Source: Dasyornis broadbenti
Lineage: Eukaryota > Chordata > Aves > Passeriformes > Dasyornithidae
Length of the DNA: 64,000 bases
NCBI GenBank assembly: GCA_013397935.1
Contig: VZRN01003168.1
Location: forward strand, 620,313 to 684,312
Direction of reading: 5' to 3'
Shown here: positions 9,765 to 21,193 of the stretch, piece by piece
How positions within the stretch are numbered: position 1 is the first letter of the stretch
Layout of the letters: every line of letters begins with the position of its first letter
The notes under the pieces: generated by a model
Seen by the model: the letters and a program-made list of their open reading frames with translations, nothing else
Database searches by the model: none
Told to the model about the DNA's origin: nothing
Made by a program: the position numbers and the translations under genes

Positions 9765-12700
9765 CCACAAAAACCCAAGGCCTCAGAACTTGTATGCTGC
9801 ACATAACAAGTGTTTGCACTTTTCCTAAGCCTCCCTGCAGCTAACCCTCAGACCACCAGTCTTCTCCTAGAGTGGTTTTATTCCCTCTTGTTCTATGGAA
9901 GAGCTGAGGCTCTTCATTAAATTCCAGGGATTCGTCATTTAATTGCCTGTTAAATGGCTTTATTAGTCATAGTGTCTTTGATGTCCAGATCTGGAAGATT
10001 CTCCTTCTCTTGCCAGGGACCCTGAGCTCTTTGCTTCTCCTTTCCCATGCTACAGTTGAAGTCCTGCAGATCTTTTTAGTTTATGTGGGTTAAAACCTCC
10101 TCTGGCATATGTTCATGCTTCATCTCCAGGACTCCATAAATTCCTTCAGCATTCTCCTCCAGACCTGCTGCTCCCAAGTTTTCACGTATTCTCTCCAAAA
10201 GTAGAACAGAGAGAGACTCCTTCCTTCCCCCACAATGACAGAAGCCATAATTTTGAATATTATTTCTTTGAAGTGATCGAAAAGTGAATCACTGTGTAAG
10301 CACAACACCTTATTATTTATGGGCAGGCAAATCACAGAAAGACATTTTAATAATATCTTATTTATCATCACAAAAACCTCGGCAACGTTTCCGCAAGGCT
10401 GAGCAGCTGCAGCCCAGAGCCTTCAGGTAATTGTGAAAGGCACCCATGAAAACGTAAAACCATCTCAGACTCTAGCAGAGCCTAAGCTGGGTGGGGTAGA
10501 ATGGAAAGTTTATTTATTATTTCTAAATCCATTTTGTTCCAACCAGGGCTAAACAAACTGTTCCTGGATGAGAGAACCTGCCTGGATTCGTTGTTTGGAA
10601 ACTCATGGTAGGATTTTCAATGCCTGTGAGCTTCCAATGGGGCTTTCCCTCTACCTCAGGTTTTAATTTGAATTCTTTGGTGCCTTGTAAGGAATGAGTT
10701 TATGGCATAGACCTTCCTTTGGTGGGGTAATTGCTATATTTTCTGTCTTCCTTCAGGCTACCTACTTTGATTAAACTCCTTGGAAATACTACCTTTGCAA
10801 CCTTTTTCTCTCTGCCAGGTTCAGTTTAAACAGTCTGTAGCATCCCAAAACTATTGGGGTGGAAGGACTCAGCTCAGCTGTCCAGCATCCTGACAGCTAG
10901 AAACTAGGAATGGAGCTGGAAAAATGTGGGATTTTGACATGCTTCAAAAAAGAGGCAGTTCCCATGAACGTGTCAGTGTCACCAGCCTCACAAATTCCAG
11001 GAAAATAAATTAGATTTCCTGGAGTAAGAGCTGCAACTGTTGCCTGAGTGTCTGCTTCAACTTGCATACCTGAGATGCTTCTGATTTGTGGACAGGCAGA
11101 CGCTGGCAGAGTGAATTGCCCTTCTCTGGTGTATTCCTCCCTCTCTTCCCTTACCCCTGCCAAGAAAGCAGGAGTGAAGTGACCACTCCCTGGTAATCAA
11201 CCCGCATCTATGCATCAGAAAGGCAGCACAAGGCTTCTGCAGCTTTTAATCTGACCTGAAACATGTTGGGACCAGGCGGAGGGAACTGAGCTTCGCTGCG
11301 CTCGTGGGGAAACCTGGCAGACATGTGCTTTGCCCTGTCGGCAGATGAGTAGGGCCTGGGCCCAAGCATGGAGTCAATTTTGAAGGAGCTACAAGTCTGC
11401 AAAACACTCAGGCATTTCCAGCTGGGAGACTTTTCAATGCCCTCCAGCGAGGTTTTGGATGCTGGTGGAGAGAGGAGCCAGGTAAGACAGGGGAAAGCGC
11501 TGGTGTTTTTCAATCATTCCACCCACCGCGGAGCCAGGCAAGCGCCAGCAACACATTTCATAACATCTCTGGTGTTTTCCCCTCTGCAAGAAAGAGCTTT
11601 CAGTTGTGGTTCTCACACCCAGATAAGATCACAGGGTGCAGGGGCAGAGGGGAGGCACTGACTGGAACTATTGTAACTCGCTCCGGAGCTCCTCGGTCCC
11701 AGGTAGGAGCCACGTGAGAGCAACACGTGCCACGGGAATTCAGGCAGGAGGGGCAGCGGGGCTGGATCTTGTTTATTGTTCTTGCAGGAGCATGGCCTGG
11801 AAGGCGAGGGGGAGCTCAGGAGGACGCGATGTACCCTGCTGCCTTCCTGTGTCCACCCAAAGGCAATTTATTCTCAAACTGAGCCACAGCCCTAAAGCAA
11901 AATAAATTCCCATGTTTGGCTCCAAACACAGAGTACACTGCAATTAAGGAAACCTTCAGTGCAAAATGCTTCCCATATGGGAAATGTTGATGGAAAATGA
12001 GGGGCAAGGACCTGTCCCACATTATCGGCACTCCTGGCTGTAGCAGAGGGTTTCTTCTGTCCTTGGGAGAGATTTCTACAGCGTTCACACTCTTGTCTTA
12101 CCTTCAACTCTCCCTTTTGGGTTTCCCCAACTGTCCAGCTTGTGCCCTCAAAGCTGCCTCTGTCCTGGAAGGATTCTGGATGGTTGAAGAAGGTCAAGAG
12201 GAGGACTGGGAAGGATCCCTGGCTTTGGAGATGGGCTGTGTGCCCCACAGTCCTGGTTCCCCAGTTGCCCAGGCCATGGTCTCATGCTCCTGGTGTCACA
12301 CTGAGCCCCACATCCCAACCAGAAGCAAATGTGTGTTGGTGAAGACCAGCGCTTCAAGCAAACCATGAATGGGACTGAACACCTTCCTATGTCTACAGGA
12401 CCTGGGTCTTACTCATGTCGGATCAGGTCAGTGCCTTAATATCTTCTGGAAATAAACACAAACCACAGAAATTCATAAAACTAATTGAAAATGGGGCACT
12501 GGCAGAGAAGATTTCCCCACTAAAACTCACTTTGTCTCTTGGAAATATTCCCTGGGGATGTTCAAAATCCCTTTTTTCCCTTGGATTAAGATGCAGACGG
12601 AACAGGCCAGAGAACTGGAGATATTTATCCCCACGTATCTAAGCAGCAGAACTAAGATGAACCTCTTGCTATCATAATCTGACGAGAGGGACCAGCATCT

Positions 12701-13453
12701 GTCTGTTCTGTACATTTGTCAAAGTAATGCAGTGGAGATTGTTTGCTCCTGTCACCTCCTCGCTGTGATGAGCTCATCAAAGCATAGATGGTTTGAACCC
12801 CTCATAGATGTCTTCTGCATAAAAATGACTGGGGTTAGACTCCCTCCACAGCCAGTGAAACACTTGTAGCACACAACTGATCTGCTACACATTTGTGTTC
12901 GGAAAACTGAATTGAATATTGTGGTCAATAATCTGGTCAGTGACATAACTCACTCTATGACAGTCACCTGCATGTGACTGGTTGGATCCCAGCCTAGATT
13001 CTATTTTAACTAAATCTCCTTTGGGCTCCTAAATCACATGGGCACACCTCTGGATGCCTTCACCGGGTGCCTGTATCAGGAAGATAAATCTGATCCCCAT
13101 GTTGGCTTTGTGAGGTGGAAAGAACAGCATGGAACAACCCTGTAGTCTCTGACCTCCACAGAAAGGAGGGGAAAAAAAATGGTAAATGGAAATTTCCCCT
13201 GCCTTGCCATTGGCCCTGGGATTTGCAGGTCCCTCAGTGTTCTGTGGACACAACAGGTGGGATCCTCACCACTGCAAAAATAGAAGCTGTTTTTAAACCA
13301 GATTAGATTATCTTTATGGTAGGTTATGTTACACAATTCCAACATGACTCTGCAAGTACCCAGTGCTCCTCCCTCCTTGAAATGGCAGCACCGAGGAAAA
13401 TATCTTGATATTCTCTTACTTGGAAATGAGTGAAATCTGGAGAGGTAAAACTG
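9765..13453. other. Gene-free unique sequence
   Basis: No gene or repeat family is recognised over 3.7 kb. The part at 11200-11850 is somewhat richer in CpG than its surroundings but far from a CpG island. Overlapping frames near 11816-12368 on both strands show no domain. Short homopolymer runs only. Confidence 0.5.
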
Positions 13454-13566
13454 CATAGAATCACTGAATGTCCTGAGTTGGAAGGGACCCACAAGGATCA
13501 TTGAGTCCAACTCCTGGTCCTGCACAGGACAGCCCCAAGAACGCCACCCTGTGCCTGAGAGCACAG
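13454..13566 (-). mobile_element. CR1 LINE, 3'-end fragment
   Basis: Reverse-oriented CR1 3' terminus: 'catagaatcactgaatg', 'cctgagttggaagggaccc', 'acaaggatcattgagtcc', 'aactcctggtcctgcac' and 'ggacagccccaagaa'. It belongs to the same subfamily as 6350-6412 but is better preserved. Similarity fades after about 110 bp. Confidence 0.92.
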
Positions 13567-15543
13567 CTACACTTTTCCTTAGGGATGTCCAGTTGGTTGG
13601 AAATGGTCACTTGGTTTCTAAACAGGCAGAGAGGACCAGGCAGGTCCTCCAGGCATCCCAGACTGTGGATAACCACAGAAACTGCTGTCAGATCTGCTGT
13701 CACATCACACCATAACTTGTATTCGAAGAAAAAGGACTTGCAGTGCATTTCACGCCTACCTGCACACTCTACCCTGGGCTGATCTCCTTCACCAGAAAAG
13801 TGTTTGTGGGCTGCTGGGTTTCGATATGTTCAAGTGGCAGAGTTTCAGTGCACCAGCCCTTGGGCACCAGCTATTGAAAAGAAGCCGTTCTGTTTATCTG
13901 ATCCAGCTCTTACCAAGACTGCAACCCCTCCTTCTCAAGAGGATGGAATTTGCTGGCACTACCGCAGGCCTATTCCATCTTTTCAATAATTGCCATGACC
14001 GTGCAGCATCCCAGGGTGTTGGCAGATGCTCTCCACAGTAGGAGGGCATTGCTCTGCATGCTTTTGCTTTCATAAAAAGAATTCCCCAGAATTATTATAT
14101 TAGCCCCCATTCCCAAAACATGTCTAGACAGAGTTATTTAGGATGGGCTGTATTACAGTGTCCTGCCCCAAAGAGCTAACCACCACTGAATTGTTCATGA
14201 TTTGTTTATTGAGAGTGTTGCAGACAGAGATCCCTCTCTCCCTACATGCTAGTCAGAAAGAAAACACTTGAAACACAGATATCCATCCCTAAAGCATGTA
14301 CAGCCTGAAAAAGATGAAATAAATAAAGAGAGAAAAGAAACCAATGTGTAAGAGTGCAAAATTATTTAGTTATTAAAGACCTTGGAGCAAGCACAGAGAA
14401 ATTCAAGGGCAAAACGAATGGTTTTACCTTTATTTTCTCAACTCAAAATTTTAGGAATTTATTTTCAGGGCAGGTCTTTAGCAAGAGGGAGTGGGGGAAA
14501 GTGTGAGGATTGTTTAGGTTTTGCGAATCTTTTGAACTTTCCAACTTAGAACAAAGTGTAGCCGGATATATTTTGAAATTGGGGGTATCATGAAACATTC
14601 CTCCATGCAATTTAAGACATTGTTTGTACAAGCGAGATGCCCTGATTGATTTCTTTGACTTTGTAACTGAATGCAAGACTGTGTTATGCAAGCTTTAATT
14701 ATTCTTATTTGGAAACAATTTTCCCTTTTTCTTTCAGGGTTCTTTGGGGAATAGGAGGCAGCTCAAAACAGCAGGGTTTGCCAAAGCCAAAGCTAAGAAA
14801 ACCTTCCAAAAAGTTTCACTCGAAGTCTGTGTTGTAGCAATTCTGATAAACTTTAGTTTTGGCAGAAGAATGTGTCTTCTCCTAATCTTCTCTTGGGTAC
14901 CAAATATTATTCCAGTACCATTTCTTCAAAGTAAAACTCTCTGGGGATTTAGTACATATGAACACTTCAGGATCTGACTGTTTCAAGAGAATAACACCAT
15001 GTTCACTGAGATTAGAGAAGCAAATATTAACATAAGGGTTTACATATTTTACAAGAAAAATAAATGAGTAAAAAATGTCAGACTGGCTAGAAATTCAACC
15101 AGAGTCGAATCCTAGTTTCAGCCTCTGCACCAAAGGCTTGTCTGCACTAGAACTCTAGTTGAAATATCATTCTGTTGCAGCCATACTGATTTTGGTATAT
15201 GAAGCACTTTGGTATAAAGGTAACAACATTTATTGTGAATACCGTGGGGACCTGTCCCTGAGACAGTAGAATCATGAGGATTTAGTCTTTCCACTTTGAA
15301 CTGTGCCATTCAGGAGGGTATGTGCACCCTGCAGCTGTGGGACAAGTGAACCTTCAAGATCAATAGATAGAGGGATGATATTTTTAATTTGAAGGTTTCA
15401 CTCCAGATTCTTGTTCAGACACAAATGAGTATGGTGAGAGGCAATGTGGGGGATTTTTGTTCACCTTGAAAGTAAACTCAGCTCAGCTTTCAGATTGTTT
15501 CCATATTGTGGTTTTGGTTTGGTTTTTCTTTCTGTGGTGAAAT
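13567..15543. other. Gene-free unique sequence
   Basis: No gene is recognised. Between 14080 and 15100 the DNA is A+T-rich with frequent AATAAA-like strings that are not attached to any gene. The segment 15131-15226 resembles the end of an old DNA transposon and is reported among the findings. Confidence 0.5.
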
Positions 15544-15606
15544 TCATAGAATCACAGAGTGGCTTGGGTTGGAAGGGATCTTAAAGATCCTCTATCCCAA
15601 TCCCTG
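15544..15606 (-). mobile_element. CR1 LINE, 3'-end fragment
   Basis: Classic reverse-oriented CR1 end, 'tcatagaatcacagagtgg' followed by 'cttgggttggaagggatc' and 'ttaaagatcctct'. Only about 60 bp survive before similarity ends near 'ccctgttccg'. Confidence 0.9.
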
Positions 15607-16038
15607 TTCCGTAGCCTGAAGTTTGTACACAGCCTTGCAACTGGTCCCATCCCTCAAGTGCTCTGCTCCTCATGGTATGAGGACAATTTTCTGAGGAAAA
15701 CTATGGCAAATGGGAACACTGGGAATGTCCTAAAGATTGTCTTATATCAACCTCCATCTTGTTGCACCAAGTCACTGTTGCACATCTGGGCACTGTGCCT
15801 GGAGGATCTGTCCCTGCTACTGGTGGGGCAGTGATGCCTCCCAGTATGGATTGGGACAGACACAACCTGCTGTGGGACGTGATGGTGTCTGGACATCCTG
15901 GTGTTGCAGTTGGGTTCTTCCTTTGTTTCCCATTTTCACAGCAAGCAGCAAAAATATCAATCCCTCCTTATCCAAATGTTGGACATTTCCTACCACTCCA
16001 CATTGCAGGTGACTGGGCACACCCAGCCAAGAGAAGTC
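15607..16038. other. Gene-free spacer between inverted CR1 ends
   Basis: No gene or repeat is recognised. Three overlapping + strand frames here run into the CR1 copy at 16039 and are not protein-like. Confidence 0.5.
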
Positions 16039-16142
16039 AGGGAGCAACCTGGCCTAGAGGAAGGTGTCCCTGCCCATGGCAGGGGTTGGAACAGGATGAT
16101 CTTTAAGGTCCTTTCCAACCCAAACCATTCTATGATTCTTTG
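16039..16142 (+). mobile_element. CR1 LINE, 3'-end fragment
   Basis: The last ~100 bp of CR1: 'ggagcaacctggcctagagg', 'aaggtgtccctgcccatggc', 'aggatgatctttaaggtcc', 'ttccaacccaaaccattc' and a terminal 'tatgattctttgat'. The unusual final 'gattctttgatc' is shared with the copy at 49893, so the two probably belong to one subfamily. Confidence 0.95.
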
Positions 16143-16418
16143 ATCAGGATCAGCTGTTCTGAAGCTCGTTTCATCCAAGCTCCTTCTTGCAGCCCCATCC
16201 CACACATCCACTCTGTGCTTTGCAAAGGACACTACATTCATCCCCTTCATGCCCCTACCCACCCACAGCTGCAGCAGCAGGACATTTTGGACCAGACCAA
16301 GGAGGGACAATCACCTCCATGTTCTCCTGTGCCACGCAGCCTTTCCCAACTTTTCCCAAGCTCTTTTTGAGGTCATGAGCCTGTCCTGCCCAGGCAGTGC
16401 TGTCTCATGCTTTCAGGG

Positions 16419-16819
16419 TCTGGAGCACAAGTCTTATGAGCAGCAGCAGAGGGAGCTGGGGTTGTTTAGTCTGGAGAAAAGGTGGCTCAGGGGCACCTTA
16501 TCACTCTCTACAAGTACCTGAAAGGAGGTTATAGACGGAGGGGGGTTGGTCTTTTTCCCAAGTAACAAGTGATAGGTAAGGAGGGAACAGCTCCATGTTT
16601 GCCAGGTGAGGTTTATATTGGATATTAAGGAAAGCATCTTCACCAAAAGGGTTGTCAAGCACTGGAACAGGTTTCCCAGGGAAGTGGTAGAGTCACCATT
16701 CCTAGAGGGATTTAAGAGTAGATGTGGCACCTGGGGACATGGTTCAGTGTTGTGTTAACGGTTGGACTCGATGATACTAGAGGTCTTCTCCAATCTTAAT
16801 TATTCTGTGATTCTATGAG
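16419..16819 (+). mobile_element. CR1 LINE, ORF2 C-terminus and 3' end
   Basis: The longest + strand CR1 copy. Its 5' part still encodes a remnant of the ORF2 (reverse transcriptase protein) C-terminus; the translated motif RELGLFSLEKRWLRG matches the usual RELGLFSLEKRRLRG. The 3' UTR follows: 'gttgtcaagcactggaac', 'gtggtagagtcaccattcc', 'gttaacggttggactcgatg', and 'attctgtgattctatga' at the end. It is truncated at the 5' side and non-functional. Confidence 0.95.
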
Positions 16820-19800
16820 TGCATCCCCCCCACGGAGCTGCCACCTTAGGAACAACCCCAACCCTCCACCCTTACCCCTCTGCCTCCCCTGGAAAATGAC
16901 ATCACTCCAGGCAATTTACTGCTAATCAATAGGATTTAACAGAGGCAGATACAGCCCCGAAAGAAGCTGCTGATGCAGCTGTATCCCGCCAGCAGCGAAC
17001 GCCTCCATGTGAACGGAAGCACGGTCTGCCTTCGTTGGCATTTTCTGCTTTGTCTCTCACTAGCATTTGCATCTCCTAATTAAATAAGTATGGGCAACTG
17101 TATAAATATATATACAGCATTGCATTAACGCCCTGGGATCTGTCTGACAGCCCAGCATGATGCAGCAGCATTAGCAATGTTTGCTGTACCGTTTCGAATG
17201 ACCTCATTTGGAGGGGAACTGCAGCCAGGCTGTGCGTGCTGTAACCCAGACAGTTGCAGGCACATGGGTTTTAGTAGAAATACATCCACTGAATTTCGTT
17301 TGGCTGTCCTTTTCTTTGTAAAGGCCGTGAGTGCTCTTAGTGAAGTTAATCTGTGCCTGCGCGACTGTGGATTACATTCTGATGTGTTCCATCAGATAAG
17401 TGAGCTGTCAAGCTGTGATGGCAAGGTTTTGGAAGTTGACAGATGATTGATGCTTGGGAAACTGCAATTTGGCCTCCTCACACACCAGGACTAGGTCTTC
17501 AGCTTCTTCATCCCCAAAACGTATTTCTTCTTCGGGCACAGGATGAGGAGCTCTTCAAGGATGGGTCAGTGTTCTGCTGGGGAAGGAAGAACTGTGATGT
17601 AGCAAAAGTGACAGGAGCAACTACTTGGACATTGCCCCACTAGCCTTACCTTTGAAGAGGATGATTTAATCAGTTCTACAAGGTCTTATGTGTTATTTCC
17701 ATATCACCTTTTCCTAGGCAACCAGTGCAACTCCAGACTCATTTACACACAGACCACTTTAGTGCAGGGCAGTGTCATGTGCAGCCCAGGCTGGAAATGC
17801 TTTCCCACTGACATCAAGAGTTGAATTCAGTCCAGAGGTGAATTTACAATCTCAGGACTCATCTCTCTTCTCCACTGAACATGGCCTCCACCGTTCACTG
17901 GTCAGTGACCCGTGTCCTCTATTGCTCAGCAGAAAACAAACAGGGAATGGATGATTTAGATTTCTTGGGTTACCTGCAAGCTGGTTCTTAGAGCATCAGT
18001 GAGGGTGACAATTAACCCTACCCTCACAGCTGCCAGTGTTTAAGTATGTTTCTTAGTCTTGCAAGCAGGAAGCAGGATGACAACTTAGATTGTCTCATCA
18101 TTATCTGCAGGAAGGAGGCCAGCTGGGTCAGTACAACGCTGCTTGGCATGACAGCCGGTGTATAAATAGGATCAGGACTTACAGATGGTGACCAAGGTTA
18201 AAAGAATAACTAGTGTATAAATATACTGTGATCATGCTCAGATTCTGCCTGTATTTCCTGTGCAGGGGGCTGAGCACGATGCGCAGTCATAAACGACCTT
18301 TTTAGGAGCACCAGGGGACTTCTGAAGGCACCATGGGCAGACAGGAGAGGGCTGGGCGCCTGCCAGCTGGGCAGGGTGGATCTGTGCTCCCCATCATCTC
18401 CCCAGGCAATGATGGAAAACCACTCTCCCCTCCCCCTGACCTGGAACAGATGCAGCACAGGACTGTCATGAGGACCAATTAGTTAACAAGATGCCAATGT
18501 CCCCCAGGCAGGCAGAAACACAGAACGATGCAGGGATGCGCTGTCTGTGGAGGCAGGGATGCTGGCATGGATCTGGAGGGTTTTCTCTGGGTTCATGCTT
18601 CAACGAAAGCCAAGCTAAAGTGTCTTCTGGGGCTCACAGCACCATTCACACAGCACAGGAACCCCCTTGAATAACTCAGACTGCTGAGGAGCTCAAGAGG
18701 GATTGGAAAGGGGTGCTCAGGCTGCTCCCTGCCGAGGAGCAGACCTTGCTCCTCTACACTCAGTTGGCAAAGGCAGGGAATAACCCCAGCAGCTTCAAGA
18801 GGCTTTTAGGCAGGTGAACAAGGAGCCACAGCAAGAGCTCAGCCCAGCCTGCAGTCTGCACAGGCACTGTGCCTTGGGAAGCCAAGGATCGTGTTTTCTC
18901 TTCCAAAAGCTGTGGGCATTGAGTGCTTGTTGCCACAGAGGTCTTGAGTTTGTGCATTTCCGGAGAAACCTCTCTGCCTTAGCAGTGACCAGCAGCCGAT
19001 GAGCATGGCCTTAGCTTTTGATGGTGATTTTCCATCCTTTACTTCCCTCCCTGCCAAAAAAATTATATAACCCCATCCATTTTTAGAAATGCAGACCCAG
19101 GGATCAGCAGATCAGGCTAATATTGATTGATCAGCCTTCATGAATTCAGAAAGCCAAACTCTCCACAGGGCAGGACAGGGCAGGGGAGTGAGAGCAGAGC
19201 ACTTAAGGGGCACAGGCAGCATTTTTGTGTTGCAGCATGTGCCCTGGTGGAACAGAGGACACGTTATCCTGCTTGCACAGCATCTTCTGACCTGCTTTTG
19301 CCCCAGGAAGCATTTGCATTCATAAATACTGGAGCTGTACCCCTGGGAGGTGAGGGAAGAAGAGGAAAGGAAAAGAGTAGGTTTATCAAATCTGGGATCG
19401 CTGCAGGGCTTGGAAAAAGAATTTTCTTCCTCTCTCTTCCAGCCCAACTGTAAACCATACTGCATCCAAGAGGGCTTATTTATTAGCCCTTGAACTGGAC
19501 AGTTTGGCCAAGACAGCTCCCCAGTCAGTGATCTTTGGTTGAGATCAGAGCAAAATAGATTCACGAGATCATCCTGCTCCCCTCTGTGCCTCCAGGAAGA
19601 TGTTGACTGAATGATTTAATTCTGGAAGACTTTACTGAGTGCTGCTATTTTTTGGGCAGAAAAAAGGCCTGAGAAGGTTGTATATCAGAAACTACTCACC
19701 TCTCCGCTTTGCCATGTGAGAACCTGGAAAGAGCGAGGAGAAGTCTGAGGACAACTCAAGGTGGGTGGTGAAGAAGGACATTGGAAGAATGGGAATGAGA

Positions 19801-20383
19801 GCCAGGATGTAACTGGAAAGATCAGAGTATGACAGGCATCCAGGCCCTTCTTCACATTTGGAATATGAAGCACAATTCTTGTTCTCCAAAAAATTTGGAA
19901 GAGATACAGAGAGGAACAATAGGAGGGCTGAGATACAGATCTGACCTTGCATTTCAAGAAATCAGGCATTTCAGCTAGAAATGGGGTGTTGCAAGTGGAA
20001 TAAAATGCCTAGAAGAGCATGAGTGGCCTGAAAGCTGTTAGGTAAAAACTCAGAGGGAACATCAACCCCACCTCCATCCCCTGAGCCTTGGCTGTGCCGC
20101 TCTGACTGACAGAGCTGGCAGTGCCCAATCCATGTGTCCTGACAAGTGGTTTTTCTTCACAAGGGATTGCACTTGCTAAGTCAGGCAGGCATAGCTGAAA
20201 GGTAATGGGTTTTTCCTGTTGAAAATTATTTTATGCCTGCAAGAGCAGCCAAGGCACGCTATGAAAAAGCAAGCAGAAAGCCCTACAGATACACCTAAAG
20301 GACATCTATTCCAAATTTAAAATCTGTAGGAACTTGCTCTTGCTGTAGAGGTTCTGTGGCTTTTGTTTAGGGTTTATTTATGA
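16820..20383. other. Gene-free unique sequence with a candidate regulatory element
   Basis: No gene is seen. The segment 16880-17210 has the look of a conserved regulatory element and is listed separately. Two similar TATAAATA strings lie at 18161 and 18216. The region 18240-19460 is G+C-richer and carries overlapping frames on both strands without recognisable domains. Confidence 0.5.
16880..17210. promoter_or_regulatory. Candidate conserved non-coding regulatory element
   Basis: The segment combines a perfect octamer ATTTGCAT (17065-17072), a homeodomain core TAATTA five bases downstream (17077-17082) and a TATAAATATATATA string (17101-17114). It has sharply local composition, no repeat signature and no long open frame. 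Such clusters are typical of developmental enhancers, but conservation is inferred, not observed; chance is the main alternative. Confidence 0.3.
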
Positions 20384-20562
20384 TAAGGCAGCTCAGTGGT
20401 AAGCAGAGATCCAAGTTCAATTCCCTACATTCTTTGCCGGTTATTTCCTCTGGGATCTTCAGTATATCTCTCTGCGTGCTTCAGTTTTCCCAGAAATAAC
20501 TCTAACTACCTGCCTGAAGAGTTGGGGCAGATAAAATAAAGGCTGTAAAGAGCTGAGATAAT
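20384..20562 (+). mobile_element. MIR-like (CORE-SINE) tRNA-derived SINE
   Basis: The order of MIR blocks is preserved. First 'cagctcagtggtaagcag', then a tRNA box-B-like 'agttcaattcc'. Next comes the decayed core, 'tctctctgcgtgcttcag', which matches the MIR 'cctctctgtgcctcag' block, and 'ttttcccagaaat'. It ends with a 'gctgtaaagagctgagata' tail. The element is old and has no coding capacity. It differs from MIR at many positions, so another tRNA-SINE family is possible. Confidence 0.7.
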
Positions 20563-20924
20563 GTTGTAACAGGAGCTGTAAAAATACCTGCAGAAAATAG
20601 AGATCCCTTTATATCACCATTGGAGCTGATATGGGATGCAGCTTGTGAAAAAGGCACTTGACTGCTGGAGTGTCTTGGGCTCGCTGGGAGAGTCCAGTTA
20701 CACTCAGCACTAAAGTCACATCGTGTTGTTTCCCAGCCTCTGGCAGAGCAGCCAAATGTTTACACACAACTTCCACTTTCGCTTCAGACGCTGTCTGAAA
20801 GCTCACCCCGTGCCTGGGGAAGCAGCTCACATCTGAACACACAGTCCTTTGTTTTGTTGCTGCTGGTGGTTTTCGGGGACTTTCGGGGGTTTATAAATAG
20901 AGGGAAAGAGTCTTCTTTTACAGG
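20563..20924. other. Gene-free unique sequence
   Basis: Nothing recognisable is present; it is a spacer between an ancient SINE and a CR1 fragment. A purine and pyrimidine mix with TTTCGGGG repeated twice lies at about 20870-20890. Confidence 0.5.
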
Positions 20925-21193
20925 GAGTGATATGACAGAGGGGAACAATTTTAAACTAAAAGAGAAGATATTTGGATTAGAAATTATGAAGGAATTCTTC
21001 CCTGTGAGAGTGATGAGGCCCTGCACAGGTTGCCCAGAGAAGCTGTGACTGCCCCTGGATCCCTGGAAGTGTCCAAGGCCAGGTTGGACAGGGTTTGGAG
21101 CAATCTGGCCAAAGGATTGGGCAGAACTTGAAGGGTTGGAACTTGATTGTCTTTAAGGTCTCTTCCAGCCCAAACAATTCAATGATTTTATGA
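20925..21193 (+). mobile_element. CR1 LINE, 3'-end fragment
   Basis: About 270 bp of CR1 3' end. Blocks in order: 'tttaaactaaaagagaag', 'ttatgaaggaattcttccc', 'gttgcccagagaagctgtg', 'cccctggatccctggaag', 'gtccaaggccaggttggac' and 'cttccagcccaaacaattc'. The tail is decayed to 'aatgattttatga'. It is of the same subfamily as the copies at 31491, 53327 and 56613. Confidence 0.95.

Noticed and set aside
9611..9844. Pro-Ile and Gly-Ile repeat peptides on opposite strands
   Set aside because: They are translations of the AATACC hexamer microsatellite, which has no stop in these frames.
11200..11850. Possible CpG island promoter
   Set aside because: CpGs are only mildly enriched and scattered, and no transcript-like structure follows.
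13076..13564. 162-codon - strand frame
   Set aside because: It begins inside the CR1 fragment at 13454-13566 and is otherwise unlike any protein I recognise.
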